Shown here piece by piece: positions 42,494 through 50,954 of a stretch of DNA of 64,000 nucleotides (its first letter is position 1; each line of letters opens with the position of its first letter). The translations under genes were made by a program, and so were the position numbers. Origin of the DNA: Rhodococcus qingshengii (GTDB lineage Bacteria; Actinomycetota; Actinomycetes; Mycobacteriales; Mycobacteriaceae); the NCBI RefSeq assembly GCF_021025955.1, contig NZ_JAJNCL010000013.1, forward strand, positions 1-64,000. The letters are read 5' to 3'. Below the pieces are notes generated by a model. The model made no database searches. It was not told where the DNA came from and saw only the letters and a list, made by a program, of their open reading frames with translations.

Positions 42494-43006
42494 CTAGTCC
42501 TGCTGACGGGGGAAGGCGGTCGAACGACCCCATCCGGCGTCATTGGTGAGGTGCTCGAGGAGAGGCTGAATTCGATATGGAAGGGGATTGGTCAGAGCGA
42601 TGGTCGTAGTCGAATGCGTGACGCCTGGAAGTGACACGATCTGCTCGGCCAACTTCTGCAGGGCCGCGTGCGTCGAGGTGGCGACGCGAACGAGCAAATC
42701 CTCGCGACCAGTTGTGGCGTGAATTTCGATCACCTCGGGCAACTCGGTCAGACTCCGAGCGACTGCGCTGATCTTGCCCTGCTCGAGTTCCAGACCGACA
42801 AATGCCTGAATCGGGATACCGACCTCGGGGAGATTGAGATTCGGCCGAAACCCGGTGAGAAGTCCGTTGGATTCCATGCGCTTCATTCGCGACTGGACGG
42901 TGTTGCGGGCGACGCCCAACGAGTTGGCCAACTCGGCCACACTCATCCTCGAGTCCTTGCTGAGCAGTCCGAGCAACTGGACGTCGAGCTTGTCGATGCT
43001 GAGCAC
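42494..43006 (-). CDS. Lrp/AsnC-family regulator
   Basis: A 170-residue regulator with an N-terminal helix-turn-helix (LDVQLLGLLSKDSRMSVAELANSLGVARNTVQSRMKRMESNGLL) and a C-terminal RAM ligand domain (IQAFVGLELEQ, EIHATTGREDLLVRVATS). It is divergent from the valine dehydrogenase gene across 219 bases; such regulators commonly control the adjacent amino-acid catabolic gene in response to the amino acid, here probably a branched-chain one. AGAGG precedes the ATG at 43006. Its C-terminus has a short extra tail after the RAM domain. Confidence 0.88.
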   Translation of the reverse strand: MLSIDKLDVQLLGLLSKDSRMSVAELANSLGVARNTVQSRMKRMESNGLLTGFRPNLNLPEVGIPIQAFVGLELEQGKISAVARSLTELPEVIEIHATTGREDLLVRVATSTHAALQKLAEQIVSLPGVTHSTTTIALTNPLPYRIQPLLEHLTNDAGWGRSTAFPRQQD

Positions 43007-43022
43007 TTTGTGAACCTCTCCT

Positions 43023-43040
43023 CAGTGATTTGAGTCACTG
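43023..43040. promoter_or_regulatory. Candidate Lrp-type operator
   Basis: CAGTGA and TCACTG are perfect 6-base arms separated by TTTGAG, close to the start codon of the Lrp gene and in the divergent region shared with vdh. Farther towards vdh, CCCAAT occurs three times (43048 offset region: 43148, 43158, 43175). Confidence 0.4.
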
Positions 43041-43225
43041 GATGATCGAATTGACTAGTTCAAGAGATTTGCATTGACCAAATCGTAACTCAGGCAGAGC
43101 ATTGGTTCCACGAATTGCTCAGCGGGATTCTCTTTGGGTTATTTGTCCCCAATAGTACCCAATGGCCATTTCGCCCCAATATTTCGACTGCGCCCCGTTT
43201 ATTCTTCGGAAAGGTCTATCCCACA

Positions 43226-44341
43226 ATGACTCTCACCGCCGAGCCCGTGAACTCCGTTGTTTCCCATGACGACACTGCGGGCGTGTTCGATCGCGCCGAC
43301 TACCTGCGCGATTACCCCCACGAGCAGGTGAGCTTCTTCCAGGATCCCGCGAGCGGCCTCAAGGCCATCGTCGCCATCCACTCCACGACGCTCGGCCCCG
43401 CGCTCGGCGGAACGCGCTTCTACCCGTACTCCGACGAATCCGCCGCAGTCACAGACGTTTTGCGTCTCTCGCGCGGAATGACCTACAAGGCTGCGGTTGC
43501 TGGCGTGGACCTCGGCGGCGGCAAGGCTGTCATCATTGGCGACCCCGCGACGGCCAAGACCGACGAATTGCTCGGCGCCTACGCAAAATTCGTCCAGACC
43601 CTCGGTGGCCGCTACATCACCGCTGGTGATGTCGGAACCAACTCCAACGATCTTGACATCATCGGTCGTAACACCGACTTCGTCGTCGGCCGCAACGCCA
43701 CGGTCGGCGGTTCCGGCGACAGCGCTCCGATGACGGCCCTCGGCGTATTCCAGTCGATGCGCGCCGCGGCACAGTCGCATTGGGGCACTCCGTCGCTCGC
43801 AGGCAAGACTGTTGGTGTCGAGGGCACAGGCAAGGTCGGCTACGAGCTGATCAAGCTCCTCCTCGCAGACGGCGCGACCGTTCTCGCGACCGACGTCAAC
43901 GCCGGAGCGCTCGATCGCGTCAAGGCGGACTTCCCGCAGGTGAGCATCGTCGACAGCATTATCGACGCCGATCTCGACGTTTACGCACCCTGCGCGATGG
44001 GCGCAACCCTCACCGACACGACCGCACGCTCGATCAAGGCCGAGGTTGTCTGCGGCGCTGCCAACAACCAGCTCACCGTGCCCGAGGTCGAGAACATCCT
44101 CCGCGACCGCGGCATCACCTGGACCCCCGATTACGTCGCCAACGGCGGCGGCCTCATCCAGGTTGCCGGCGAGCTGAAGGGCAAATCGGCCGAAGAGGTC
44201 AAGCTCAAGGTCGAGAAGATCTTCGACACGGTCACCGAGATCTTCGCGAAGTCCAAGAAGGACGGAATCCTCGCCGGCGAGGCTGCTGACGCGGTCGCCG
44301 AGGCTCGGATCGCCGAGGCAGCTCGCGTCGCCAAGGGCTGA
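43226..44341 (+). CDS. vdh: Valine (branched-chain amino-acid) dehydrogenase
   Basis: A 371-residue NAD-dependent amino-acid dehydrogenase of the Glu/Leu/Phe/Val family. GLKAIVAIHSTTLGPALGGTRFYPY, the catalytic lysine in GVDLGGGKAVIIG, DVGTNSNDLDII, and the Rossmann GVEGTGKVGYEL are visible. The sequence resembles streptomycete valine dehydrogenase more than the Rhodococcus M4 phenylalanine dehydrogenase. It deaminates valine, leucine or isoleucine to the 2-oxo acid. I chose ATG 43226 (MTLTAEPV), with GGAAAGG upstream. Control by the divergent Lrp-type protein is likely. Confidence 0.88.
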   Translation: MTLTAEPVNSVVSHDDTAGVFDRADYLRDYPHEQVSFFQDPASGLKAIVAIHSTTLGPALGGTRFYPYSDESAAVTDVLRLSRGMTYKAAVAGVDLGGGKAVIIGDPATAKTDELLGAYAKFVQTLGGRYITAGDVGTNSNDLDIIGRNTDFVVGRNATVGGSGDSAPMTALGVFQSMRAAAQSHWGTPSLAGKTVGVEGTGKVGYELIKLLLADGATVLATDVNAGALDRVKADFPQVSIVDSIIDADLDVYAPCAMGATLTDTTARSIKAEVVCGAANNQLTVPEVENILRDRGITWTPDYVANGGGLIQVAGELKGKSAEEVKLKVEKIFDTVTEIFAKSKKDGILAGEAADAVAEARIAEAARVAKG

Positions 44342-44364
44342 CATCCCTCTCGCAGTCATGTAGC

Positions 44365-44443
44365 GCGGCCGGTCCCGACTAGTGTGGACACCAGACAAGC
44401 AGATTTTGCAGATCTGGACCACATCAGCCGGTAGACCGGCCGC
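44365..44443 (+). promoter_or_regulatory. Nested inverted repeats between vdh and the methyltransferase
   Basis: GCGGCCGGTC (44365-44374) and GACCGGCCGC (44434-44443) are perfect 10-base arms enclosing a second pair, CCAGA (44391-44395) and TCTGG (44413-44417). The structure ends 27 bases before the methyltransferase start. It could be the vdh terminator or a folded leader. Confidence 0.4.
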
Positions 44444-44470
44444 AATGCGTCGGACGCCGGAAGGGCTTAC

Positions 44471-45589
44471 ATGACTGAACAATTCGCAGTGTGGACCGAG
44501 AACGACGCCGAGCAATCGGCCCGTTGGGGTTCGACGAGCAACGCCCCGGTGCCCAAGCGCATCGTCGTCGCCGACGACACGATGAAGGCCGACGACGCCT
44601 ATCGCTTGGCATGCGAAGGCACGGCGTTGCTGTGGCGCGGAGACTTTCAGAACGCTCGCCAACTGTCGAAGGCCGTCGCGTCGCGCATCGACCGCAAGCC
44701 GCGCCGAGCGTCCGACGACCCAGCCAAAGCCTTCCATCTCCACCGGCAGACCCAAGGACGCCGCGCGCAGATCCTCGGCATGCTGCTCATTCCCTTGGAC
44801 GCAGATCTGTCGATTCCACTCCGGCGAGCCCCGGACGCGCAAGTAGCGTTGACCGAAGCCTTCGGGATTACCGGTGAGCCTTCGGTTCGCTCGTTGCGTG
44901 ACATCCTCGGCGCGATCGGCGCTCACGAGTGGCACCGCAAAGGTGTTTTCATCGAGGCTCTCGACGCAAGAGTGCATCCCGCCTTCGGAGTGTTCTCACC
45001 CGTCCGCGGGGAGTATGTCGATCTTGTCGCGTCTGCTCCGCTACCGTCGACCGAATCTGCTTTCGATATCGGAACAGGTACCGGCGTTCTTGCTGCCGTC
45101 CTGGCGCGGCGTGGAGTTCAGACAGTGACGGCCACCGACCAGGACCCCCGGGCATTGCAATGCGCGCGCACCAACCTGTCGCGGCTTGGCTACGGCGATA
45201 AGGTGACCGTGCTGGAAGCAGACCTCTTTCCCGAAGGCACCGCTCCGTTGGTGGTCTGCAATCCTCCCTGGATTCCGGCCAAGGCCACCTCGCCCATCGA
45301 ATACGCCGTCTACGACCCTGCTGGAGCGATGCTGAAGGGCTTCCTGACTGGTGTCGCAGCGCATCTGGACGACGGGGGAGAAGCGTGGCTGATCCTCTCG
45401 GACATTGCCGAACACCTCGGTCTCCGAACGCGATCCGAATTGCACGATCTGATTGCGGCCGGTGGGCTCACTGTTGTCGATCGCATGGACGTCAAACCGA
45501 CGCACGCAAAGGTCAGTGACCGAACCGATGCGCTTCACGCCGCCCGGGCACGTGAAACGACGTCGCTGTGGCGGCTTCGCCGTCGCTGA
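44471..45589 (+). CDS. SAM-dependent methyltransferase (HemK/PrmC-like MTS domain)
   Basis: A 372-residue cytoplasmic protein. The C-terminal 200 residues are a class I methyltransferase: SAFDIGTGTGVLAAVLARRG (SAM site), VTATDQDPRALQCARTNL and the VVCNPPWIPAK catalytic motif of N-methyltransferases that act on Gln, adenine or guanine. The N-terminal 170 residues have no motif I recognise. N-P-P-W rather than N-P-P-Y occurs in rRNA (RsmC-like) and protein methyltransferases. Target unknown. ATG 44471 follows GGAAGGGCTTAC. Confidence 0.82.
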   Translation: MTEQFAVWTENDAEQSARWGSTSNAPVPKRIVVADDTMKADDAYRLACEGTALLWRGDFQNARQLSKAVASRIDRKPRRASDDPAKAFHLHRQTQGRRAQILGMLLIPLDADLSIPLRRAPDAQVALTEAFGITGEPSVRSLRDILGAIGAHEWHRKGVFIEALDARVHPAFGVFSPVRGEYVDLVASAPLPSTESAFDIGTGTGVLAAVLARRGVQTVTATDQDPRALQCARTNLSRLGYGDKVTVLEADLFPEGTAPLVVCNPPWIPAKATSPIEYAVYDPAGAMLKGFLTGVAAHLDDGGEAWLILSDIAEHLGLRTRSELHDLIAAGGLTVVDRMDVKPTHAKVSDRTDALHAARARETTSLWRLRRR

Positions 45590-45702
45590 ATTCATTCTCA
45601 GTCAACGGTATTTCCCTGCCATGAAATGGTAATGAACGAGTAACAAATCGGGTCTAGCTTTCTTCGCAGTCGCACATCATCACGCACTCCGGAGGAATCT
45701 CG

Positions 45703-47070
45703 ATGGAAAACACTCTTGCCCGCAACGCAGCCGAAGACCTGACGACAGGACTTGGTCGACGCGGATTCATGAGGGCAGTCGCTGCCCTCGGCGCGGGCGT
45801 GGGCGTTGCCGGTGTGGCTTCGGGATGCGCGCACTCGAACGCGTCGCCGGCTGGATCATCCTCCTCTGCACTGCCGTTCGCCGATGGTGTGCCGATTCTG
45901 CAACCGGGCAGTGGAAAAGTCAGCGGCGACCACTATCTGAGTTCGGATCCGTCGGACGTCATGTGGGGCTATGTGCCCAACATTCATTCCCGCGAAGTGA
46001 TGCGGATGAAGTCGGGCCAGACCGTCACGATCGACGCCCTCTCGCACGAGGGAATTCTCGAGGATCAAGGGCGCAATCCTCTCGAATACTTCGGTAGCAA
46101 AGGCGTTTCCGAGAAGGACGTGCTCGAGGATGCGATTGCCGTTGCGGCCGAATACAACCGAACCGAACGAAACTTCGACAAGGACGGACCGCACGTCGTC
46201 ACCGGCCCGGTCTTCGTCGAAGGCGCCCAGTCTGGAGACGTACTCAAGATCGAGACTCTCGAAGCCATTCCCCGCGTGCCGTACGGCGTTGTGTCGAGCA
46301 GACACGGCAAGGGCGCTCTTGCCGTCACAGCAGACGGAACTGCTCCAGCGGGAATCACTCTGGACGAGGTCATGCCGCCGGTCGCCACGGACGGGCGCGC
46401 AACAAAGGATCCGTTGCAATACGGCGGTGTTTCCACTTTCACGGCGATCGAAGACGGCAAGGGCGTGATGCCTTTCGGACAGTCGAAGGTGCGGTTTCCC
46501 TTGCGGCCCTTCATGGGAATGATGGGAGTTGCCTATTCCTCGGATGCCGACCCGACGTCCCCGTCGTCGAACTCCATTCCTCCGACGCTGGGCGGCGGAA
46601 ACATCGACATCAGGCATCTCGGCGTCGGATCAACCTTTTACCTGCCGGTCTTTGCCGAAGGCGCCCTCTTCTACGTCGGTGACCCCCACATGGCCATGGG
46701 CGACGGCGAGGCAGCGCTGACGGCGATGGAAGGTTCGCTGCGCGGCACCTTCCGACTCAGCGTGTGTAAGAAGGATTCCGGTGACGCTCCATCGGTGGCT
46801 TTCGGATATCCGTTCGCCGAGACCGAGGAGGCCTGGATTCCGATCGGCCTGTCCGACCCCAACGGTTCGGTCGATGGCCAGAACAGTGACCTCAACGGTG
46901 CCATGCGACGTGCGGTGGTCAACGCACTCGACTTCCTCGAGCATGATCGCGGTATGGATCGAGCGACGGCCTACGCGTATCTTTCTGCGGCAGCCGATTT
47001 CACGGTCTCGCAGGTAGTCGATCGAACCGTGGGCGTCCACGGACAGATCTTCAAATCCCACTTCGAATAG
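45703..47070 (+). CDS. Exported acetamidase/formamidase-family protein
   Basis: A 455-residue hydrolase of the FmdA/AmdA family. The N-terminus carries a twin-arginine signal (GLGRRGFMRAVAALGAG) ending in a lipobox-like VASGC, so the enzyme is probably a Tat-exported lipoprotein. The catalytic domain has VMWGYVPNIHSREVMRMKSGQ, GPVFVEGAQSGDVLKIE, GGNIDIRHLGVGSTFYLPVF and GDPHMAMGDGEA, typical of the family, which releases ammonia from formamide or short amides. Export is unusual; most described members are cytoplasmic. GGAGGA precedes ATG 45703. Confidence 0.85.
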   Translation: MENTLARNAAEDLTTGLGRRGFMRAVAALGAGVGVAGVASGCAHSNASPAGSSSSALPFADGVPILQPGSGKVSGDHYLSSDPSDVMWGYVPNIHSREVMRMKSGQTVTIDALSHEGILEDQGRNPLEYFGSKGVSEKDVLEDAIAVAAEYNRTERNFDKDGPHVVTGPVFVEGAQSGDVLKIETLEAIPRVPYGVVSSRHGKGALAVTADGTAPAGITLDEVMPPVATDGRATKDPLQYGGVSTFTAIEDGKGVMPFGQSKVRFPLRPFMGMMGVAYSSDADPTSPSSNSIPPTLGGGNIDIRHLGVGSTFYLPVFAEGALFYVGDPHMAMGDGEAALTAMEGSLRGTFRLSVCKKDSGDAPSVAFGYPFAETEEAWIPIGLSDPNGSVDGQNSDLNGAMRRAVVNALDFLEHDRGMDRATAYAYLSAAADFTVSQVVDRTVGVHGQIFKSHFE

Positions 47071-47091
47071 CGGGAAAGGCGATCTGTGTTG

Positions 47092-48438
47092 TCAGGACGG
47101 ATCGTCGAAGAGGCTCTGTTGCAAGGGATCGGCAAACAAGCCCATTTGCTCAGGTTGCGGCTTTGCCGGCGTCTCGGTTCGAGAATTGGGCAGGACCACC
47201 AGTCGCAGAGCCCCGCGCAGACGGTCGACCATGAGTTCCCACCCGCCGACCTGATCCTCGTATCCCGCAGCCTCTTCGGCGTCCCCGCGACTGTGGGCGT
47301 CCACAGCCTGACTACGGAGCTGAATCTGCCATTCGTTGCTGATGTGGAGGAGCTGAAGAATTAGATCGCGATCACGACCGCAGACATCGGCTACCGCATC
47401 GAGATCCTCGGCCACATCCAGATCGAGGTGCAGCAGGGTCTCGAGTTCGGGAGGCAGGTCCTCGGCTGTCAGATCGGGCTGTAGAGAGGAGGAATCACCG
47501 CTCTTGTTCGCGAAGAAGAGGTCTCCGCCGACGCGTGCGGCGAACTCGTCGTCCACGGTGCGCAGGAACGACGTCAAGGCTGCGCATGTATCGGTGAGTT
47601 GTTTGGGAACGAATGGTGAGCCCGCCACCTCGAGGAAGACCGAAAGGCGGTCGTCGATCAAGACGAACTTGATGCGCGACCACTTGCGGTTGAGATCGGC
47701 GATGACCTCGGCTGCACGAGTGCGGTTGCTGATGTCCTGAACGAGTGGGGAGAACAACTGCACGTCCATGGACTCGGACAGCGGACCGACGAACATGACA
47801 GTTGAACCGACACGAATTGGTATGTCGCCGTCGCTGTCCCGCTCGGGAAGCGTGCCGAGCATGGGAAGCAAAGCGAGAGTGACCAACTCCTTGAGGTGGT
47901 CGACATCGGTGGGCATGTAGGCCGCGGTGGGGTCGAGTGTCGGAAGTTCTGTCGACTTGACAACCGACGGATCGAAATCCGGAGTCTGCTCGTTGCCGGT
48001 GAGATCGCTGGATAGAAAAGCCGGGTGCTGCACACCGAACACATCACGGAATGCAGCGACAGTCATCGCTGCGAGCTGATCGGCCCAGTTCTGCGCCTTG
48101 TCGACGCAGAAGGCGGGGGAGTTGTTCGGATCCTCGAGATTCTCGGAAGGCGGATTCCAGCCGAGTGCGATCAACTTTTGTTCGTCGGCATCTTCGAGTC
48201 GATAGCGCGGATGAAGGAAGTCGTTGGAAGGAACCTCGCAGCGGACTGTGTTCTCGTCCCACACGAGGAACTGAACACATGGCGCTGCGCCGTCAGCTGG
48301 ATCGAAGTCGCCGGTGGACGATTCCACGGCAAGCACGTCGCCATCGACCATGATGGAAATGTGATCGCCGAGGCGTCGTTGAAATTCTGCCCACGCGCGG
48401 TCGACACTGACATCGAGATCGAAGCCCATTGCGCTCAT
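47092..48438 (-). CDS. YbjN/TY-Chap-type protein
   Basis: A 448-residue protein with two parts. The first (1-150) has VDRAWAEFQRRLGDHISIMVDGDVLAV and FLHPRYRLEDADEQKLIALGW. The second (about 170-330) shares with the 200-residue protein at 25547 the elements DSDGDIPIRVGSTVMFV, DLNRKWSRIKFVLIDDRLSVF and LRTVDDEFAARVGGDL. The tail (340-448) is helical and ends with a Phe/Pro segment. Members are thought to bind peptides as chaperone-like proteins. Longer relatives with this N-terminal part occur in actinobacteria. GGAGG precedes the start. Confidence 0.7.
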   Translation of the reverse strand: MSAMGFDLDVSVDRAWAEFQRRLGDHISIMVDGDVLAVESSTGDFDPADGAAPCVQFLVWDENTVRCEVPSNDFLHPRYRLEDADEQKLIALGWNPPSENLEDPNNSPAFCVDKAQNWADQLAAMTVAAFRDVFGVQHPAFLSSDLTGNEQTPDFDPSVVKSTELPTLDPTAAYMPTDVDHLKELVTLALLPMLGTLPERDSDGDIPIRVGSTVMFVGPLSESMDVQLFSPLVQDISNRTRAAEVIADLNRKWSRIKFVLIDDRLSVFLEVAGSPFVPKQLTDTCAALTSFLRTVDDEFAARVGGDLFFANKSGDSSSLQPDLTAEDLPPELETLLHLDLDVAEDLDAVADVCGRDRDLILQLLHISNEWQIQLRSQAVDAHSRGDAEEAAGYEDQVGGWELMVDRLRGALRLVVLPNSRTETPAKPQPEQMGLFADPLQQSLFDDPS

Positions 48439-48650
48439 CAGCCACCTCCTTCCGCAAAAGCTCAGACCTATACGGTATCGCGAGGTCCCGACAATGCCGC
48501 TGTCCTTTTCCGGTCGACCGGATTGCAGCGGGCCACGAACCGTGACGACTAGGAAGGTTGTCGCAGGTAGATCGGGTATTTGAGAGCGGCGACTGAAGTG
48601 TGCCTGTAACCGCCGTCACGCCAGGCGGTATGCAGGCGAAAGAGCGAGGA

Positions 48651-49133
48651 CTATCCGGCGAGAACGGGCGAGACCTCGACGACGGGCGGCGTGGACCCGG
48701 TCGTGACAACTGGGGTGGTGCTGGTCTTGATGGTCGTGGCTGTCGCGGTCGGTGACGAGGTCGCGGTAGCCGACGCGGTGGTCGTGGACGAGACCGGTGT
48801 TGTCGTACTCGTTGCAGTCGTAGTGGACGTAGCGGAGTTCGTGCTTGTCGCGGTCACCACCAGCGGCTGATTACGAGGAGCAGTCGTCTCGTCGGCGATT
48901 CGCCAGGTCGGCGTCGGCGGGATGACAACCGTGGGGACTGCAACCGAGCTGTAGAACGCGGCCGGTTCGATCCCGGCGACGGACTCCACGGAAACCGACG
49001 AGACCAGAGCCGGAGGCTTCACCACAGGGCCGCCGGAACCGAATGCGCCGGCTGCTCCGCCGAAAACGAGGCCTGATGTCAGAGAGAGAGCGGCCACTGC
49101 GACAGCGCCGATCATGACTGTTCTGTCTTTCAT
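48651..49133 (-). CDS. Exported Ser/Thr-rich low-complexity protein
   Basis: A 160-residue protein with an N-terminal signal or anchor (MKDRTVMIGAVAVAALSLTSGLVFGGAAGAFG) and a tail of more than 60 residues almost entirely Ser, Thr, Ala and Val (TSTNSATSTTTATSTT). The middle has PTPTWRIADETTAPRNQP. No cysteine or catalytic motif. It may be an O-glycosylated surface protein; that is inference from composition. ATG 49133 is preceded by AAAGGACAGG. Confidence 0.7.
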   Translation of the reverse strand: MKDRTVMIGAVAVAALSLTSGLVFGGAAGAFGSGGPVVKPPALVSSVSVESVAGIEPAAFYSSVAVPTVVIPPTPTWRIADETTAPRNQPLVVTATSTNSATSTTTATSTTTPVSSTTTASATATSSPTATATTIKTSTTPVVTTGSTPPVVEVSPVLAG

Positions 49134-49245
49134 GCACACCTGTCCTTTGGGAGCAGTACGGAAGTACTGTAGGCGAAAAGATGCCGCAATGGAGTATCAG
49201 GGCCTGCTGGGCGGGACGCGAATCTGTGTGGCGTAGAACACAAAA

Positions 49246-49283
49246 GGCCCTGGGTGTCGACGCGGACGTCGGCACCCAGGGCC
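49246..49283 (-). terminator. Terminator of the lectin-LysM gene
   Basis: A perfect 11-base-pair stem (GGCCCTGGGTG and complement). On the minus strand it begins 15 bases after the stop codon and is followed by TTTTGTGTTC. Confidence 0.82.
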
Positions 49284-49298
49284 ACGTCAAGCAGTGAA

Positions 49299-49856
49299 TC
49301 AGGCGGGGATCGTCAGTACCTGACCGGCGTTGATGAGATCCGGGTTCGGGATGCCGTTTGCATCCGCGATGCGCTGGTACTGGTTGCCGTCACCGTAGAA
49401 ACGCTCTGCGATCGCCCACAGGGTGTCGCCGCTTTCGACGGTGTAGCTCTGCGCTGCCGGAGCGGCGGGTGCAGGCTCGGGCTCGGGTGCCGCAGCGGGC
49501 TCCGGGGCAGCCTCGGCGGCCGGAGCCTCGATTGCAGTGTCCGAAGACCACAGAGCATTTCCACCGGCGGACAGAACGACGTTGCGATCGTCCTGAACCG
49601 AGAGGGAGGCACCGTCGTTGCCTGCGGTCTGCGATGCCCACACGGCGTCGGAGTCCTTGTAGATGACGAAGTTTCCGTCAGCCTGCACCTCGGCGCGGTT
49701 GGCGCCGGATCCGTTGGTGCCTGCGGCCCAAACAGCCTGTCCGCCCTCGGACAGAACCAGGTTGCCGTCGTCCTGCAAGGTGAGGGTGTATGCGCCGTTG
49801 TCGGACTTGAGTTCCTGGCCGACTCCGAGGCTCTGACCTGACTGCAGTGTGCTCAC
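49299..49856 (-). CDS. B-lectin and LysM domain protein
   Basis: A 185-residue protein. Residues about 5-105 are a bulb-type (mannose-binding) lectin with three QxDxNxVx repeats: LQDDGNLVLS, VQADGNFVIYK and VQDDRNVVLS; the second fits the sugar-binding QxDxNxVxY exactly. An Ala/Pro/Glu linker covers about 108-135. The C-terminus is a LysM domain (SYTVESGDTLWAIAERFYG, RIADANGIPNPDLINAGQVLTIP) that binds peptidoglycan or chitin-like glycans. No signal peptide is visible, which is odd for a wall-binding protein. GTG 49856 has GGAAAGGG upstream. Confidence 0.85.
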   Translation of the reverse strand: MSTLQSGQSLGVGQELKSDNGAYTLTLQDDGNLVLSEGGQAVWAAGTNGSGANRAEVQADGNFVIYKDSDAVWASQTAGNDGASLSVQDDRNVVLSAGGNALWSSDTAIEAPAAEAAPEPAAAPEPEPAPAAPAAQSYTVESGDTLWAIAERFYGDGNQYQRIADANGIPNPDLINAGQVLTIPA

Positions 49857-50162
49857 GCTGTCCCTTTCCAAATCTGTTGCGATGACTGTGCCTCCACGAT
49901 TCCGCTTTACCGTCCAGTTACCTTCTGGCCGTTGGTCTCGTAGGCGACCGAGTGTACGTTACCGAAGAGTACGGAGAATTGTGCAGCGTTGACGGACTGC
50001 GTGTCGAGCGTTCGGATCTTGCTGATATTAAGGCGTTTTGGGTGAAAGCGCCGGATCATGGTACGTGACCTCGTCAGGTTTCGGTGCGCGTTCTCCTGAA
50101 CTCCAGGTGAACTCGAAACTCTCTCAGCGCATTTTCAGTAACTACTGCATTATCAGTAACTA
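49857..50162. other. Intergenic region between the lectin-LysM gene and the thiamine operon
   Basis: About 300 bases, upstream of one minus-strand gene and downstream of another. The promoter of the lectin-LysM gene probably lies near 49860-49960. It ends with the 18-base tandem duplication at 50131. I see no gene and no clear hairpin terminator for the operon. Confidence 0.45.
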
Positions 50163-50166
50163 CTAG
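50131..50166. repeat. 18-base tandem duplication
   Basis: ATTTTCAGTAACTACTGC is followed directly by ATTATCAGTAACTACTAG: two 18-base units with three differences. The second unit runs into the stop codon of the ATPase gene (minus strand, 50163-50165). Confidence 0.7.
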
Positions 50167-50954
50167 GGGCGTAGCGACTTGCGCGTCTCGTCGTGGAGAA
50201 CGGCAAGCAGTTCACGCTCGACGTCGGCGAACTCGGGCGTGGTGATCATGTCCAGTTCGCGTGGCCTCGGCAAGGGAACGTCGACGACGCATCTGACCGT
50301 TGCCGGACGCGCAGACAGAACGACCACGCGGTCGGACAGATAGATCGCTTCACGAATATCGTGGGTGATCATCAGAACGGTCCACCGGTACTGCTGCCAC
50401 ACGTCTTGTAGCCAAGCCTGCATCTCGGTTCGGGTCAACGAGTCCAGCGCGCCGAACGGCTCGTCGAGCAACAGGACCGGCTTGCCCTGAACAACGGTGC
50501 GCAGCATCGCCGCTCGCTGGCGCATACCGCCCGACAGCTGTGACGGCCGGGCGTCCTCGAATCCGGACAGACCGAACGCAGTGAACAACTCACGAGCGCG
50601 CTCGCGTGCTTCCTTCTTGCCGACTCCCTGCACTTCCAAACCGAGGGCCGTGTTGTCCAGTACCGAGCGCCAAGGGAACAGAAGATCCTTCTGCGGCATG
50701 TATGCGGTGTGCACCTCGGCGGCTGCTTCGGATTCGGTTGCGCGCGTGCCGACACGGACCGAACCCGAGGTCGGGGATTCGAGCCCGGCCAGGACGTTGA
50801 AGATCGTGCTCTTGCCGCAGCCGCTCGGCCCGATCACCGACACGAACTCGCCCGCGTCGGCGCCGAAGGACACCGAATCGAGTACGAGACGCGATTCTCC
50901 GGCTGTGTCGAACCTCTTGGTCAAGTCCTGGATTTCGACCATGGGGTCAGTCAT
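50163..50954 (-). CDS. thiZ: ABC transporter ATPase, thiamine-precursor uptake
   Basis: A 263-residue ATPase: Walker A VIGPSGCGKST, Q loop MPQKDLLFPWRSV, signature LSGGMRQRAAM, Walker B VLLLDEPFGALD and the switch histidine in MITHDIREA. The type matches importers of nitrate, sulfonate or pyrimidine precursors. The operon (tenA, binding protein, permease, ATPase) under a TPP riboswitch makes thiamine-precursor import the best assignment. ATG 50954 overlaps the permease stop (ATGA). Confidence 0.87.
   Translation of the reverse strand: MTDPMVEIQDLTKRFDTAGESRLVLDSVSFGADAGEFVSVIGPSGCGKSTIFNVLAGLESPTSGSVRVGTRATESEAAAEVHTAYMPQKDLLFPWRSVLDNTALGLEVQGVGKKEARERARELFTAFGLSGFEDARPSQLSGGMRQRAAMLRTVVQGKPVLLLDEPFGALDSLTRTEMQAWLQDVWQQYRWTVLMITHDIREAIYLSDRVVVLSARPATVRCVVDVPLPRPRELDMITTPEFADVERELLAVLHDETRKSLRP

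Noticed and set aside
43199-44977. A 592-codon open frame on the minus strand opposite valine dehydrogenase
   Set aside because: It is the complement of a well-supported gene in high-GC DNA, has no ribosome binding site or domain, and extends across the methyltransferase start.
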